41,172 nt of DNA from CAZKRL01 sp964555295 (lineage in GTDB: Bacteria > Bacteroidota > Bacteroidia > Flavobacteriales_D > Sanyastnellaceae). Of the stretch, positions 16,853-25,478 are shown in pieces. The DNA lies in contig CAZKRL010000027.1 in the NCBI GenBank assembly GCA_964555295.1, positions 1 through 41,172 of the forward strand. Direction: 5' to 3'. Every line of letters starts with the position of its first letter. The stretch's first letter is position 1. The notes below the pieces were generated by a model, which searched no databases, was not told where the DNA came from, and saw only the letters and a program-made list of their open reading frames with translations. The translations under genes and the position numbers were made by a program.

Positions 16853-17494
16853 ATGTTGAGAAGTAAAAGACAAGTGATACTTGATTTCATAACCTTTCCA
16901 TTGAGAGCGTTTACCATTTTCGAAAATGACCGTTGGGGTTTATCATCGCTGCGCACCGAGCGTTTTGATTATGTTTCAAGAGAAATTTCAGGCAACTGTT
17001 TGGATGTTGGTTGCGGCCGGCAAAACTACTTTGTGAAACATGTTTTGAAAGGCAATGGCAAGGGCATTGATGTGTTTCCGTACGAAGGATTAGAGCCTGA
17101 AAATATTGTTGAAGACATAACCCATTTCCCCTTCCCTGATGCAGCTTTCACAAATGTTACCTTCATTGCAAACATCAATCATGTACCGAAGCCCAAGCGA
17201 GATATTGAATTAAGTGAAGCATTTCGGGTAATGAAGCCGGGCGGCAAAATTATTGTTACGATGGGTAGCGCCATCGCTGAGATTCTCGTTCACAAAGTGG
17301 TTTGGCTATCAGATAAACTCTTCAAGACCAACGTTGATATGGACACCGAAAGAGGAATGGAGGAGGAGGAGGAGTATTACCTCACTGACCGCGAAATACG
17401 GGAGCGATTGATTAAGGCAGGATTCAGGAATATCCGGAAGAAATACTTTTTCTCTCAGTGGGGGTTGAATCACCTATTTGTGGGTGAGAAATAA
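16853..17494 (+). CDS. Class I SAM-dependent methyltransferase
   Basis: A 213-residue methyltransferase with motif I NCLDVGCGRQNYF, FTNVTFIANINHVPKP in the motif II area and MKPGGKIIVTMGS as motif III. The tail ends RKKYFFSQWGLNHLFVG, like methyltransferases that act on polyprenyl or sugar substrates, but the substrate is not known. A run of five glutamate codons (near 17356-17373) gives an acidic stretch ahead of YYLTDREIRERL. It follows the GT-C-like gene by three bases and is last in the row. Confidence 0.83.
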   Translation: MLRSKRQVILDFITFPLRAFTIFENDRWGLSSLRTERFDYVSREISGNCLDVGCGRQNYFVKHVLKGNGKGIDVFPYEGLEPENIVEDITHFPFPDAAFTNVTFIANINHVPKPKRDIELSEAFRVMKPGGKIIVTMGSAIAEILVHKVVWLSDKLFKTNVDMDTERGMEEEEEYYLTDREIRERLIKAGFRNIRKKYFFSQWGLNHLFVGEK

Positions 17495-17514
17495 TCAGAC
17501 AATTCCAGCAATAC

Positions 17515-18507
17515 TTATGAATTGATTTGATGCCACACCAAATCTTTCAGCTGGTCAATATTATATCCGCTAACTGATGATATAAAAAGATAATCCACGC
17601 CTTCCGGCAAATGCGCTTTCATTTCCTCCATCATTTGTGCATCGAGCATATCGCATTTTGTGATGGCCAGTAGTCGTTTCTTATCGAGAAGATCAGGGTT
17701 GTAGCGCTTCAACTCGTGGAGTAGTATCCCATACTCTTTGCGGATGTCGTTGCTATCGCAGGCAATCATAAAAAGCAGTGATGAGTTTCTTTCAATATGT
17801 CGAAGAAAACGATGTCCAAGCCCCTTCCCATCTGCAGCCCCTTCAATGATACCGGGAATATCGGCCATCACAAATGAACGGTCACCGCGATATCTCACCA
17901 TCCCTAAATTCGGAACAAGAGTAGTAAAAGGATAGTCTGCAATTTCTGGCTTGGCCGCGCTCACCACCGAAAGCAGGGTAGATTTTCCCGCATTCGGAAA
18001 ACCAACAAGGCCAACATCAGCGAGTACTTTCAGTTCAAGAACTTTCCATTTTTCATCCCCCGGTTCGCCCGGTTGCGCATAGTCGGGAGCCTGGTTGGTG
18101 GAAGTCTTGAAGTGGTCATTGCCTAATCCGCCGCGACCTCCTTTCACCAAGACATATTCTTGGCCGTGCTCTGTGATTTCAAACTCTATTCGACCCGACT
18201 CAAAATCTTTTGCAACAGTGCCGAGAGGAACATCTAAAACTTCATCTTCCCCCTGCCTGCCTGTTTTCCTGGAACTACTGCCACTCTCACCATCTTCAGC
18301 GATTACATGCTTTCTGTATTTGAGATGCAGCAAGGTCCACATCTCCTTGCTACCACGAATAATGATATGACCGCCACGCCCGCCGTCACCGCCATCAGGC
18401 CCGCCTTTAGGCACGAACTTTTCTCTCCGAAAATGTCGACTGCCCGCGCCCCCTTTTCCGGAACGGCAGCAGATCTTCACATAATCAACAAAATTGGAGT
18501 CGGCCAT
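17515..18507 (-). CDS. obgE: GTPase Obg/CgtA
   Basis: A 330-residue ribosome-associated GTPase. The glycine-rich Obg domain occupies residues 1-160 (GKGGAGSRHFRREK, GGPDGGDGGRGGH, GGRGGLGNDHFKT). The G domain has G1 GFPNAGKS (169-176), G2/switch YPFTTLVPNLG, G3 DIPGIIEGA (216-224) and G4 TKCD. No C-terminal OCT domain is present, as in many Bacteroidota. It acts in 50S ribosome assembly and growth control. It sits 17 bases after adenylate kinase and is probably in the same operon, a pairing common in this phylum. Confidence 0.97.
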   Translation of the reverse strand: MADSNFVDYVKICCRSGKGGAGSRHFRREKFVPKGGPDGGDGGRGGHIIIRGSKEMWTLLHLKYRKHVIAEDGESGSSSRKTGRQGEDEVLDVPLGTVAKDFESGRIEFEITEHGQEYVLVKGGRGGLGNDHFKTSTNQAPDYAQPGEPGDEKWKVLELKVLADVGLVGFPNAGKSTLLSVVSAAKPEIADYPFTTLVPNLGMVRYRGDRSFVMADIPGIIEGAADGKGLGHRFLRHIERNSSLLFMIACDSNDIRKEYGILLHELKRYNPDLLDKKRLLAITKCDMLDAQMMEEMKAHLPEGVDYLFISSVSGYNIDQLKDLVWHQINS

Positions 18508-18524
18508 GAATTCAGGATTGCTTC

Positions 18525-19100
18525 TTAGTGTAACCGATCAATGATTTCGCAAAGTCGCTGGGTAATTTCCTCAACTTTACCAATACCTGAAATACCAAAG
18601 TATTTGTTATGCCCTTTGTAGTACTCAGCTACCGGGGCTGTCTCCCTTTCATAAACCGCAATTCGATTGCGAATGATGGATTCATCAGCATCATCAGCAC
18701 GACCGCTGGTTTTAGCGCGATTCAATAGTCGTGATATCAACTCGCCTTGCTCCACTTCCAGCGCTACCATACCTGCAATGGCCGTATCCATGCTTTTGAG
18801 TAAATCATCCAAAGCCTTCGCCTGAGCTGATGTGCGGGGGAAGCCATCGAATATAAACCCGGCAGCACCGCTGTTTTTCACCACCTCCTCGCGCAGCATG
18901 CCGATAGTAACCTCGTCGGGCACAAGTTCTCCGCGATCCATAAATGATTTCGCAAGAGTGCCTAATTCAGTAGCGCCCTTAATATGGGCTCGAAAAACAT
19001 CGCCGGTGCTGATGTGCACCAACGAGTACTTCGCCTTGAGAAACTCCGATTGAGTTCCCTTTCCGGCGCCCGGCGGACCAAAGAGTACAACGTTTAGCAT
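18525..19100 (-). CDS. adk: Adenylate kinase, short form
   Basis: A 191-residue adenylate kinase, converting AMP and ATP to two ADP. The P-loop GPPGAGKGTQ is at 8-17, the AMP-binding residues are in HISTGDVFR and GFIFDGFPRTSAQA, and the lid region is short (ANRAKTSGRADD type), so it lacks the zinc-finger lid. Some Bacteroidota fuse Adk to a hypoxanthine phosphoribosyltransferase; this one is not fused and no such gene is adjacent. A TATTTTAG sequence lies about 20 bases upstream on the minus strand and may be its -7 box. It is followed by obgE. Confidence 0.96.
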   Translation of the reverse strand: MLNVVLFGPPGAGKGTQSEFLKAKYSLVHISTGDVFRAHIKGATELGTLAKSFMDRGELVPDEVTIGMLREEVVKNSGAAGFIFDGFPRTSAQAKALDDLLKSMDTAIAGMVALEVEQGELISRLLNRAKTSGRADDADESIIRNRIAVYERETAPVAEYYKGHNKYFGISGIGKVEEITQRLCEIIDRLH

Positions 19101-19164
19101 TCGATTTCTATTTGAATCGGCTAAAATAGGAGAAAGTCAACGACTTGATTCGAACGCTCCGTCT

Positions 19165-19172
19165 TACCTTCG
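19165..19172 (+). promoter_or_regulatory. Possible -7 box before lpdA
   Basis: TACCTTCG is close to TANNTTTG and lies 18 bases before the ATG at 19191, leaving a short untranslated leader. A CTTG is found 17 bases upstream as a possible -33 part. The match is imperfect. Confidence 0.35.
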
Positions 19173-19190
19173 TCGGCAAAATTCTGGAAA

Positions 19191-20579
19191 ATGCAATATG
19201 ATGTCATTGTGCTCGGCAGCGGACCGGGCGGTTACGTTACAGCCATCAGAGCTTCACAGCTTGGACTTAAAACAGCGGTAATTGAGCGCGAAGCCCTAGG
19301 AGGTATTTGCTTGAATTGGGGCTGCATTCCCACCAAGGCGTTATTGAAAAGTGCAAGTGTATTTGAATATATCAATCATGCATCGGACTTCGGGATTTCA
19401 GTAGGAGATGTAAAAGCTGATTTCGGCGCCGTGGTTAAGAGAAGCCGCGGTGTTGCTGAAGGCATGAGCAAAGGCGTGCAATTCTTGATGAAAAAAAACA
19501 AGATTGACGTTATCATGGGAAACGGCACCGTAAAGCCGGGCAAGAAAATTTCTGTTGCTACCTCAGATGGAAAAGTTACTGAGTATAGCGCCAAGCATAT
19601 CATCATCGCCACCGGTGGGCGTTCACGTGAGTTGCCGAATCTCAAGCAAGACGGCAAAAAAGTAATTGGCTACAGGGAAGCCATGGTATTACCGCAGCGC
19701 CCCAATTCTATTGTCATTGTAGGCAGTGGCGCAATCGGCGTAGAGTTTGCTTATTTCTACGCGGCGATGGGAACCAAAGTGACCATCGTGGAGTTCATGT
19801 CACAGATTGTTCCTGTTGAGGATGAGGAGGTGTCAAAAGCACTTGCTTCATCATTCAAAAAAATGGGAATCGAGATCATGACGGGTGCTGAAGTTACCAA
19901 AGTAGATACAACGGGTTCAGGATGTGTTGTTTCCGTGAAAGAGTCTTCCGGCGAAAAGACATTACAGTGTGATGTGGTATTGTCGGCCGTTGGCGTTGTA
20001 GCCAACATTGAAAACATTGGCTTAGAACAGACAGGCATCAAAACCGACAAAGGAAAAATTGTTGTTGATTCATATTATCAAACAAGTGTACCGGGGTATT
20101 ATGCCATTGGCGATTGCACACCCGGTCAGGCACTCGCACACGTGGCCAGCGCTGAGGGAATTATTTGTGTGGAGAAAATCGCTGGTCACCATCCTGCTCC
20201 CCTCGATTACGGCAACATTCCCGGCTGCACATATTGTTCGCCCGAAATTGCATCTGTTGGTCTCACAGAAAAAGCGGCCAAAGAAAAGGGCTATACATTA
20301 AAGGTTGGGAAGTTCCCATTCAGTGCGTCGGGCAAGGCCAGTGCATCAGGTCATAAAGACGGGTTCATCAAACTCATTTTCGACGCGAAATATGGTGAGC
20401 TTTTGGGTGCCCATATGATTGGAGCAAACGTAACCGAGATGATCGCAGAATGCGTTGCGCTGAGAAGATTAGAGACTACCGGTGAAGAGTTGATAAAGAC
20501 CATTCACCCACATCCTACCATGAGTGAGGCCATCATGGAAGCTGCCGCTGCTGCTTATGGTGAAGTCATCCATTTGTAA
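19191..20579 (+). CDS. lpdA: Dihydrolipoyl dehydrogenase (E3)
   Basis: A 462-residue flavoprotein that reoxidises dihydrolipoamide in the pyruvate and 2-oxoglutarate dehydrogenase complexes. The FAD-binding GSGPGGY is at 9-15, the redox pair Cys40/Cys45 in GGICLNWGCIPTK, the NAD-binding VGSGAIGVEFA near 175-187, the second FAD contact in YAIGDC, and the catalytic His441-Pro with Glu446 in HPHPTMSE. All catalytic residues are present. No E1 or E2 gene lies beside it, so it is a stand-alone E3 shared between complexes. It is divergent from adk. Confidence 0.97.
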   Translation: MQYDVIVLGSGPGGYVTAIRASQLGLKTAVIEREALGGICLNWGCIPTKALLKSASVFEYINHASDFGISVGDVKADFGAVVKRSRGVAEGMSKGVQFLMKKNKIDVIMGNGTVKPGKKISVATSDGKVTEYSAKHIIIATGGRSRELPNLKQDGKKVIGYREAMVLPQRPNSIVIVGSGAIGVEFAYFYAAMGTKVTIVEFMSQIVPVEDEEVSKALASSFKKMGIEIMTGAEVTKVDTTGSGCVVSVKESSGEKTLQCDVVLSAVGVVANIENIGLEQTGIKTDKGKIVVDSYYQTSVPGYYAIGDCTPGQALAHVASAEGIICVEKIAGHHPAPLDYGNIPGCTYCSPEIASVGLTEKAAKEKGYTLKVGKFPFSASGKASASGHKDGFIKLIFDAKYGELLGAHMIGANVTEMIAECVALRRLETTGEELIKTIHPHPTMSEAIMEAAAAAYGEVIHL

Positions 20580-20619
20580 AACTGATGTTACCATCGGCCA
20601 ATGCAAAAGTTGGATAATG

Positions 20620-23600
20620 CTAATGGGTTACCATGAGCAGTCTTGTTTCTGAGTTGTTGGATTGATCATCATCGATCCTCAGCATATAGAGCCCAATTGG
20701 AATTGAAGTAACGTCCAGTAATGCATGGTTGGAGTTGCAATCGGAACTGTAAATCCGTCGACCATCTGCGCTGAAAATGTGGATGGTGTTCATTCCGCCA
20801 TTTGCCACAATCGTGACTGACTCTGTGGCTGGGTTCGGAAATACAGCGACCCTTCCATGAACCCCATCCTCATTCGAAACAGTGCATTCAGCATTCACTC
20901 CAAAGTAGGAGGCGACATATTGCTCACCCATTTCGATCGCTAAAAACCCGTTAGAAACTTCTGCCAGCGTTTCGGAGATGATTTGAGCGTCCAATGAGAT
21001 TGCCGTCAACGGCCCTGCACTGTTCAATTGAATTTCATAACACCCGTCAGGCAAACAAGTTACTAATGTATCGGTTACACTCATTTGAGGTGTCCAGGTG
21101 TTTATATAATAAACAGAATCTGAATTAGAGATGATAATGTCTATTGTGTCCAAACCGGTTTCAAAATATTGAACGTTGGATGCTATCATCAGCGAATTGA
21201 AATTGCATGGTTCCGGAAAATTCGTGATGGATATGGTATCGCAGTACGATGCGTTACAATTGGCACTGATTAAGGAAAGACAAATTATATAATCGCCATT
21301 AGTATTATATTCAATTACTTGATCTCCTAAATAGTTTGGCTCAGGCGAATAGTAAAACAAAAATTCAGCGAGCTCAGAGGAAAAAGATGTATTGGTAATT
21401 TGAAATTGCCCTGGTGTGGTTAAAGGTTCAACCCAAAAGGATGCGTCACAAACCGGCTCTATGCAATCCACTATTATAGTGTCATACAATTGAATCACAC
21501 CGCAGAGTGAATCGTAGAATGTGGCAGATAACACATACTCGCCATTATTTGAATATATATGTGCAGCGGCGGTGGAGTTGACACTGTTAGTGCCATCTCC
21601 AAAGTTCCATTCGGCAATCTCTGCTGATGTATTCCCTATCTCGAAATTGAATATACCGCAGGAATCTGAACTCACAAGTATTTCCGATGGGCATTCAATC
21701 TCAGGACAATCCACTTGAATGGTATAGACTTGTGTCCATGGTATTGGACAGGCATCACCATTATAGATTGCGGTAATTATATAGACGCCATTATTCAAAA
21801 ATGTATTTGTGGCAGTTACATCTCCCAATAAAGTATCGCTTTCACCAAACACCCAGGCCACAACTCCATTCGTTTCAACCTCCAGACTGAAATTAAATTC
21901 ATTGCAAGAGTTAGCAGTAGCCGTAATTCCAGATGGGCAATTATTATATAAGCAGTTCACTTCTACTACATCCATAAATGTGTAGAGCGGACAACTTACT
22001 CCGCTGAAAACAGCGGTAATCGTGTAAGAGCCATTTTCAGAGTAGGTGTGGCTTACTGAAGAACCAATGGCGGCATCAGCGCCGTCACCAAATGTCCATT
22101 CAACCGTACCCAAATCAGAGCCCGGTAATTCGAAACCATAAACGCCGCAACTCGAATTATTCACCACGATTTCCGTGGGACATTCCACTACCGGACAGTT
22201 GACTTGGACCGTATATACCTGAGTAAAGGGAATAGGACAAGCTTCGGCATGATAAACGGTTGTGACTATGTAAAGACCATTGTTGGCATAAACATGTTGA
22301 GCATCAGCTAGACCTGTTAGCGTTTCGCCATCACCAAAATCCCACTCAACAATAGCTGTAGTATCATCGGTAATAACACTAAAATCAAAAACATAGCAAC
22401 TTTCGTTCTGTGAGACAATCCCTGTGGGGCAATCATTGAGAAAGCAATTCACCACCACCGTATCGGTAATGACATTGAATGCACAATCAGTTGAAGAGTA
22501 TTCTGCTGTAATGATATATACGCCGTTTTCAGAATATGAATGTGACGCTGTAACACCCGCAGTATCATCGCTTCCATCGCCGAAATTCCAGACAACATTT
22601 TCGAGATTATTGTTGTTGAGATTGACGTTGACATTGCCACAATTCACTGCAGTTACTTCAATGGCATCAGGGCAACTCACCACACAAGGAAAGAGGCCGT
22701 TACCGGTACACCCGAGTGATGTGCGCAGTACGCCGCCCCAAGCTGTTCCTAAGTAACAATAGTTTTCCGTGATCTCTGCACACAGGGCGCCTACATAAAC
22801 CTCTTCATTCGGAAACGCATATTGCCATGAATGACCACCATTCGTGGTGCGAAAAATGAGGCCCTGATTACTGACACAATATCCAGTGTTCTCATCAAAA
22901 AAACGAATGTCAAGAAACTCGCCTGAACTCACAAACAAAAACTCCCAAGTTTCACCGCCATCGACCGTCCTGTAAATTCCGGAGCTGCTACCAACCCATC
23001 CCTTTAGCTCACCATAGAACTCAATACAATTTCCCAATACACCATTGAAATACTCCCAGGTATTTCCGCCATCAAATGTTTTGTAGTAGGTGTCGCCGCT
23101 CGAGGCGATGTTTCTTACAGCAATTCCTTTTTGGTCATTGATAAAATAAATGGCCGCCGCTCCGATATTATTACCGCAAGTGAAAGATGTGCCTCCGTTT
23201 GTGGTTTTACAAATATTCGATGAAGCACCGAGACCGCCAGCAAAGCCCAGTTGGGAGTTTCTAAAGTGCAAGCATTTTCCGGAAAGTGTTGCTGGCGTTG
23301 TATAAGTCCAATTAACACCACCGTTAGTAGTTTTTGCCAGAGAATTTGTTCCCAGGGCGTAACCCGTTTGCGAGGTGGGAAAGTCAACAGCATACCATCC
23401 TCCTGAAGAGGCGTTCTGTCGGATAGACCACGTGCGCCCTCCATCGGTAGTTTGCGCAATACCTCCATTGTTGTTTCCGCCAAGAGCAGACGACACGCAC
23501 CATCCGGAGTTGTCAGAGGTGAATTGCATATCATTGACATCTCCGCCTGGGGCTTCATTTTTTATGATGGTCCATGATGAACCTCCATTCGAACTCTTGT

Positions 23601-24507
23601 GAATGTTCTTTGTGCCAAACAAATATGCCTCACCCGTTGCGGTATGATCGCCGCAATAAATATCTCCGTTGCCCAAGGCGGTTTGGGCTTGCCAAGTGCT
23701 GCCCATATTGCTGGTTTTGATGAATGCACCAGCGCTACCTACTGCATAGCCTTGTCCATTTGCGTTCACGTAAACGACATTGAAAAATAAACTGCTGCTA
23801 GAATAAACGCTATTCCAAGTAATTCCACCATCAGTAGTTTTTAGCACAACACCACCCGCAGCAAACCCCGTGCTCGCATCAACAAATTGAACACTCTGCA
23901 AACTGGTAGTTGTAGGCACCGGAATGATACTCCAACTATTGCCGCCATCAGTGGTTCGCAACAAAGTCCCATTCCAAGCGGCGGCGCATCCATTGAGTTC
24001 ATCAGTAAAGTCGACATCAACAATTCTATTCGTTGTACCTGTGGGAATAAGCGTCCAGGTGAGTCCCGCGTCAGCGGTTTTCAAAAGAACACCATTATTT
24101 CCGGTAACGAATCCGATGCTATCATCAATGAAATCCACATTGTAAAGCCAGTCGGAAGCAGGGGGATTCATATTCTGCCATGAGGCGCCTCCATTAGTGG
24201 TTCTGAAGAGGTCTCCATTACTTGCTGCGATAATGAAAAGACCTTCTGAGACCCATTCAATATCCATAGCAGTACCTACCGTTGGTGGTCCTGATAAACT
24301 CTGCCAACTGTCACCACCATCCAATGTCATGATGATGGCATCGTCGATATATGAAACAGCAACACCACGGTTTTCATCAAGAAAAGAGCAGCCCTTGATC
24401 TGTGTGTAAGAGCGAATGGGTGTGAGATATTCCCAGGTTTGTGAGAGGACGTCCTCTGTGAAAATGACAAGCAATAATGCTGTCAGTAATTCATATCTAA
24501 TCTTCAT
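20620..24507 (-). CDS. Large T9SS type A exported protein with YCF48-like and PKD repeats
   Basis: A 1295-residue secreted protein. A signal peptide (about 1-23) is followed by some thirteen repeats with a T(T/D)xGGxSW core between about residues 60 and 600, the pattern of YCF48/BNR-type beta-propeller repeats. From about 625 to 1010 there are five PKD-like repeats, each with a WxFGDG-type core and cysteine-flanked borders; they alternate in two kinds (see findings). The last 80 residues (VFPNPATESVTI... GLYMLRI) are a T9SS type A sorting domain, so the protein crosses the outer membrane by T9SS and is anchored or released at the surface. The start at 24507 is chosen for the signal peptide; ATG 24531 is possible. 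Its role is probably adhesion or substrate binding; no catalytic motif is seen. The gene follows hemF by about 80 bases. Confidence 0.9.
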   Translation of the reverse strand: MKIRYELLTALLLVIFTEDVLSQTWEYLTPIRSYTQIKGCSFLDENRGVAVSYIDDAIIMTLDGGDSWQSLSGPPTVGTAMDIEWVSEGLFIIAASNGDLFRTTNGGASWQNMNPPASDWLYNVDFIDDSIGFVTGNNGVLLKTADAGLTWTLIPTGTTNRIVDVDFTDELNGCAAAWNGTLLRTTDGGNSWSIIPVPTTTSLQSVQFVDASTGFAAGGVVLKTTDGGITWNSVYSSSSLFFNVVYVNANGQGYAVGSAGAFIKTSNMGSTWQAQTALGNGDIYCGDHTATGEAYLFGTKNIHKSSNGGSSWTIIKNEAPGGDVNDMQFTSDNSGWCVSSALGGNNNGGIAQTTDGGRTWSIRQNASSGGWYAVDFPTSQTGYALGTNSLAKTTNGGVNWTYTTPATLSGKCLHFRNSQLGFAGGLGASSNICKTTNGGTSFTCGNNIGAAAIYFINDQKGIAVRNIASSGDTYYKTFDGGNTWEYFNGVLGNCIEFYGELKGWVGSSSGIYRTVDGGETWEFLFVSSGEFLDIRFFDENTGYCVSNQGLIFRTTNGGHSWQYAFPNEEVYVGALCAEITENYCYLGTAWGGVLRTSLGCTGNGLFPCVVSCPDAIEVTAVNCGNVNVNLNNNNLENVVWNFGDGSDDTAGVTASHSYSENGVYIITAEYSSTDCAFNVITDTVVVNCFLNDCPTGIVSQNESCYVFDFSVITDDTTAIVEWDFGDGETLTGLADAQHVYANNGLYIVTTVYHAEACPIPFTQVYTVQVNCPVVECPTEIVVNNSSCGVYGFELPGSDLGTVEWTFGDGADAAIGSSVSHTYSENGSYTITAVFSGVSCPLYTFMDVVEVNCLYNNCPSGITATANSCNEFNFSLEVETNGVVAWVFGESDTLLGDVTATNTFLNNGVYIITAIYNGDACPIPWTQVYTIQVDCPEIECPSEILVSSDSCGIFNFEIGNTSAEIAEWNFGDGTNSVNSTAAAHIYSNNGEYVLSATFYDSLCGVIQLYDTIIVDCIEPVCDASFWVEPLTTPGQFQITNTSFSSELAEFLFYYSPEPNYLGDQVIEYNTNGDYIICLSLISANCNASYCDTISITNFPEPCNFNSLMIASNVQYFETGLDTIDIIISNSDSVYYINTWTPQMSVTDTLVTCLPDGCYEIQLNSAGPLTAISLDAQIISETLAEVSNGFLAIEMGEQYVASYFGVNAECTVSNEDGVHGRVAVFPNPATESVTIVANGGMNTIHIFSADGRRIYSSDCNSNHALLDVTSIPIGLYMLRIDDDQSNNSETRLLMVTH

Positions 24508-24584
24508 GTTACCGAAAAATCCTTTATTCATGAAAAACAATGACTACAAAATTCATCCGCAGGTTGCCGAAGCATACATCCTCT

Positions 24585-25478
24585 TCAGTGAAGCCAATCA
24601 ATATTTTGCTTCAATAATGACAGCGTTTTCTCCTCCTCGGAGTTTGCAGCAGGTATGAAATTATAATGCCAAGAAGCCAATGGCGGAAGACTCATCAAGA
24701 TGGATTCTGTGCGGCCGGATGTTTCCAGCCCGAATCGCGTGCCTCTATCGTATAACAAATTGAATTCAACGTAACGGCCTCTTCTAACACGCTGCCAATT
24801 GATATGCCTATCATCATATGATTTATCCATGTTCATCTGAACAATTGGTAAATACGCCGGGATGAATGCATTGCCAATGCCGAACATAAAATCTGTGAGC
24901 GCGTCTCTTTCTTCTTCATTGCCGGGTCGTAAATAGTCATAAAAAATACCACCTACTCCTCTGGTCTCATTGCGATGCGGTAGAAAAAAATACTCGTCAG
25001 CCCAACGTTTGAAGTCGACATAATACTGTGGATTATGTTTATCACATTCTCGCTGTAAAGTGCGATGAAATTCTCTCGCTTGATCCTTATCGACGTAAAT
25101 CGGAGTCAAATCTATTCCTCCTCCAAACCAGCTTTCACCTGCATTGGTTTCGAAGTATCTAATGTTCATGTGCACTATAGGCACATACGGCGATTTTGGA
25201 TGAAGCACCAAGCTGATTCCCGTGGCACTGAATTCAGTACTTCTTTCATTAACTTTTGATTTAAGGAACGCGGGCAATAAAGAAGAGACCGCACTGAAGT
25301 TGACCCCGCCCTTCTCAAATACCTCACCGGAAATCACACGAGTAAGTCCGCCACCATAATCGTGATGTTTCCATTCGTCGCGTGAGAATTTTGAATGACT
25401 TTCGACCTTCTCCAGTTCTAAACAAATAAGGTCTTGAAGTTCTTTGAGTCGCTGAACAATGACATCGAAATGTTTCAT
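24585..25478 (-). CDS. hemF: Oxygen-dependent coproporphyrinogen III oxidase
   Basis: A 297-residue cytoplasmic enzyme that decarboxylates coproporphyrinogen III to protoporphyrinogen IX with oxygen in haem synthesis. The family signatures are plain: NIRYFETNAGESWFGGG-type stretch with DLTPIY after it, GVGGIFYDYL, and RGRYVEFNLLYDRGTRFGL followed by SGRTESILMSLPP. The length is normal. It overlaps the end of the LysM/PBP gene by four bases (ATGA), so it is in the guaA operon. The presence of the oxygen-dependent form implies an aerobic life. Confidence 0.96.
   Translation of the reverse strand: MKHFDVIVQRLKELQDLICLELEKVESHSKFSRDEWKHHDYGGGLTRVISGEVFEKGGVNFSAVSSLLPAFLKSKVNERSTEFSATGISLVLHPKSPYVPIVHMNIRYFETNAGESWFGGGIDLTPIYVDKDQAREFHRTLQRECDKHNPQYYVDFKRWADEYFFLPHRNETRGVGGIFYDYLRPGNEEERDALTDFMFGIGNAFIPAYLPIVQMNMDKSYDDRHINWQRVRRGRYVEFNLLYDRGTRFGLETSGRTESILMSLPPLASWHYNFIPAANSEEEKTLSLLKQNIDWLH

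Noticed and set aside
21500..24440. CRISPR-like array suggested by regular repeats
   Set aside because: The repeats are protein-coding (PKD and propeller-type) with diverged DNA, not identical direct repeats with spacers; no cas gene is present.
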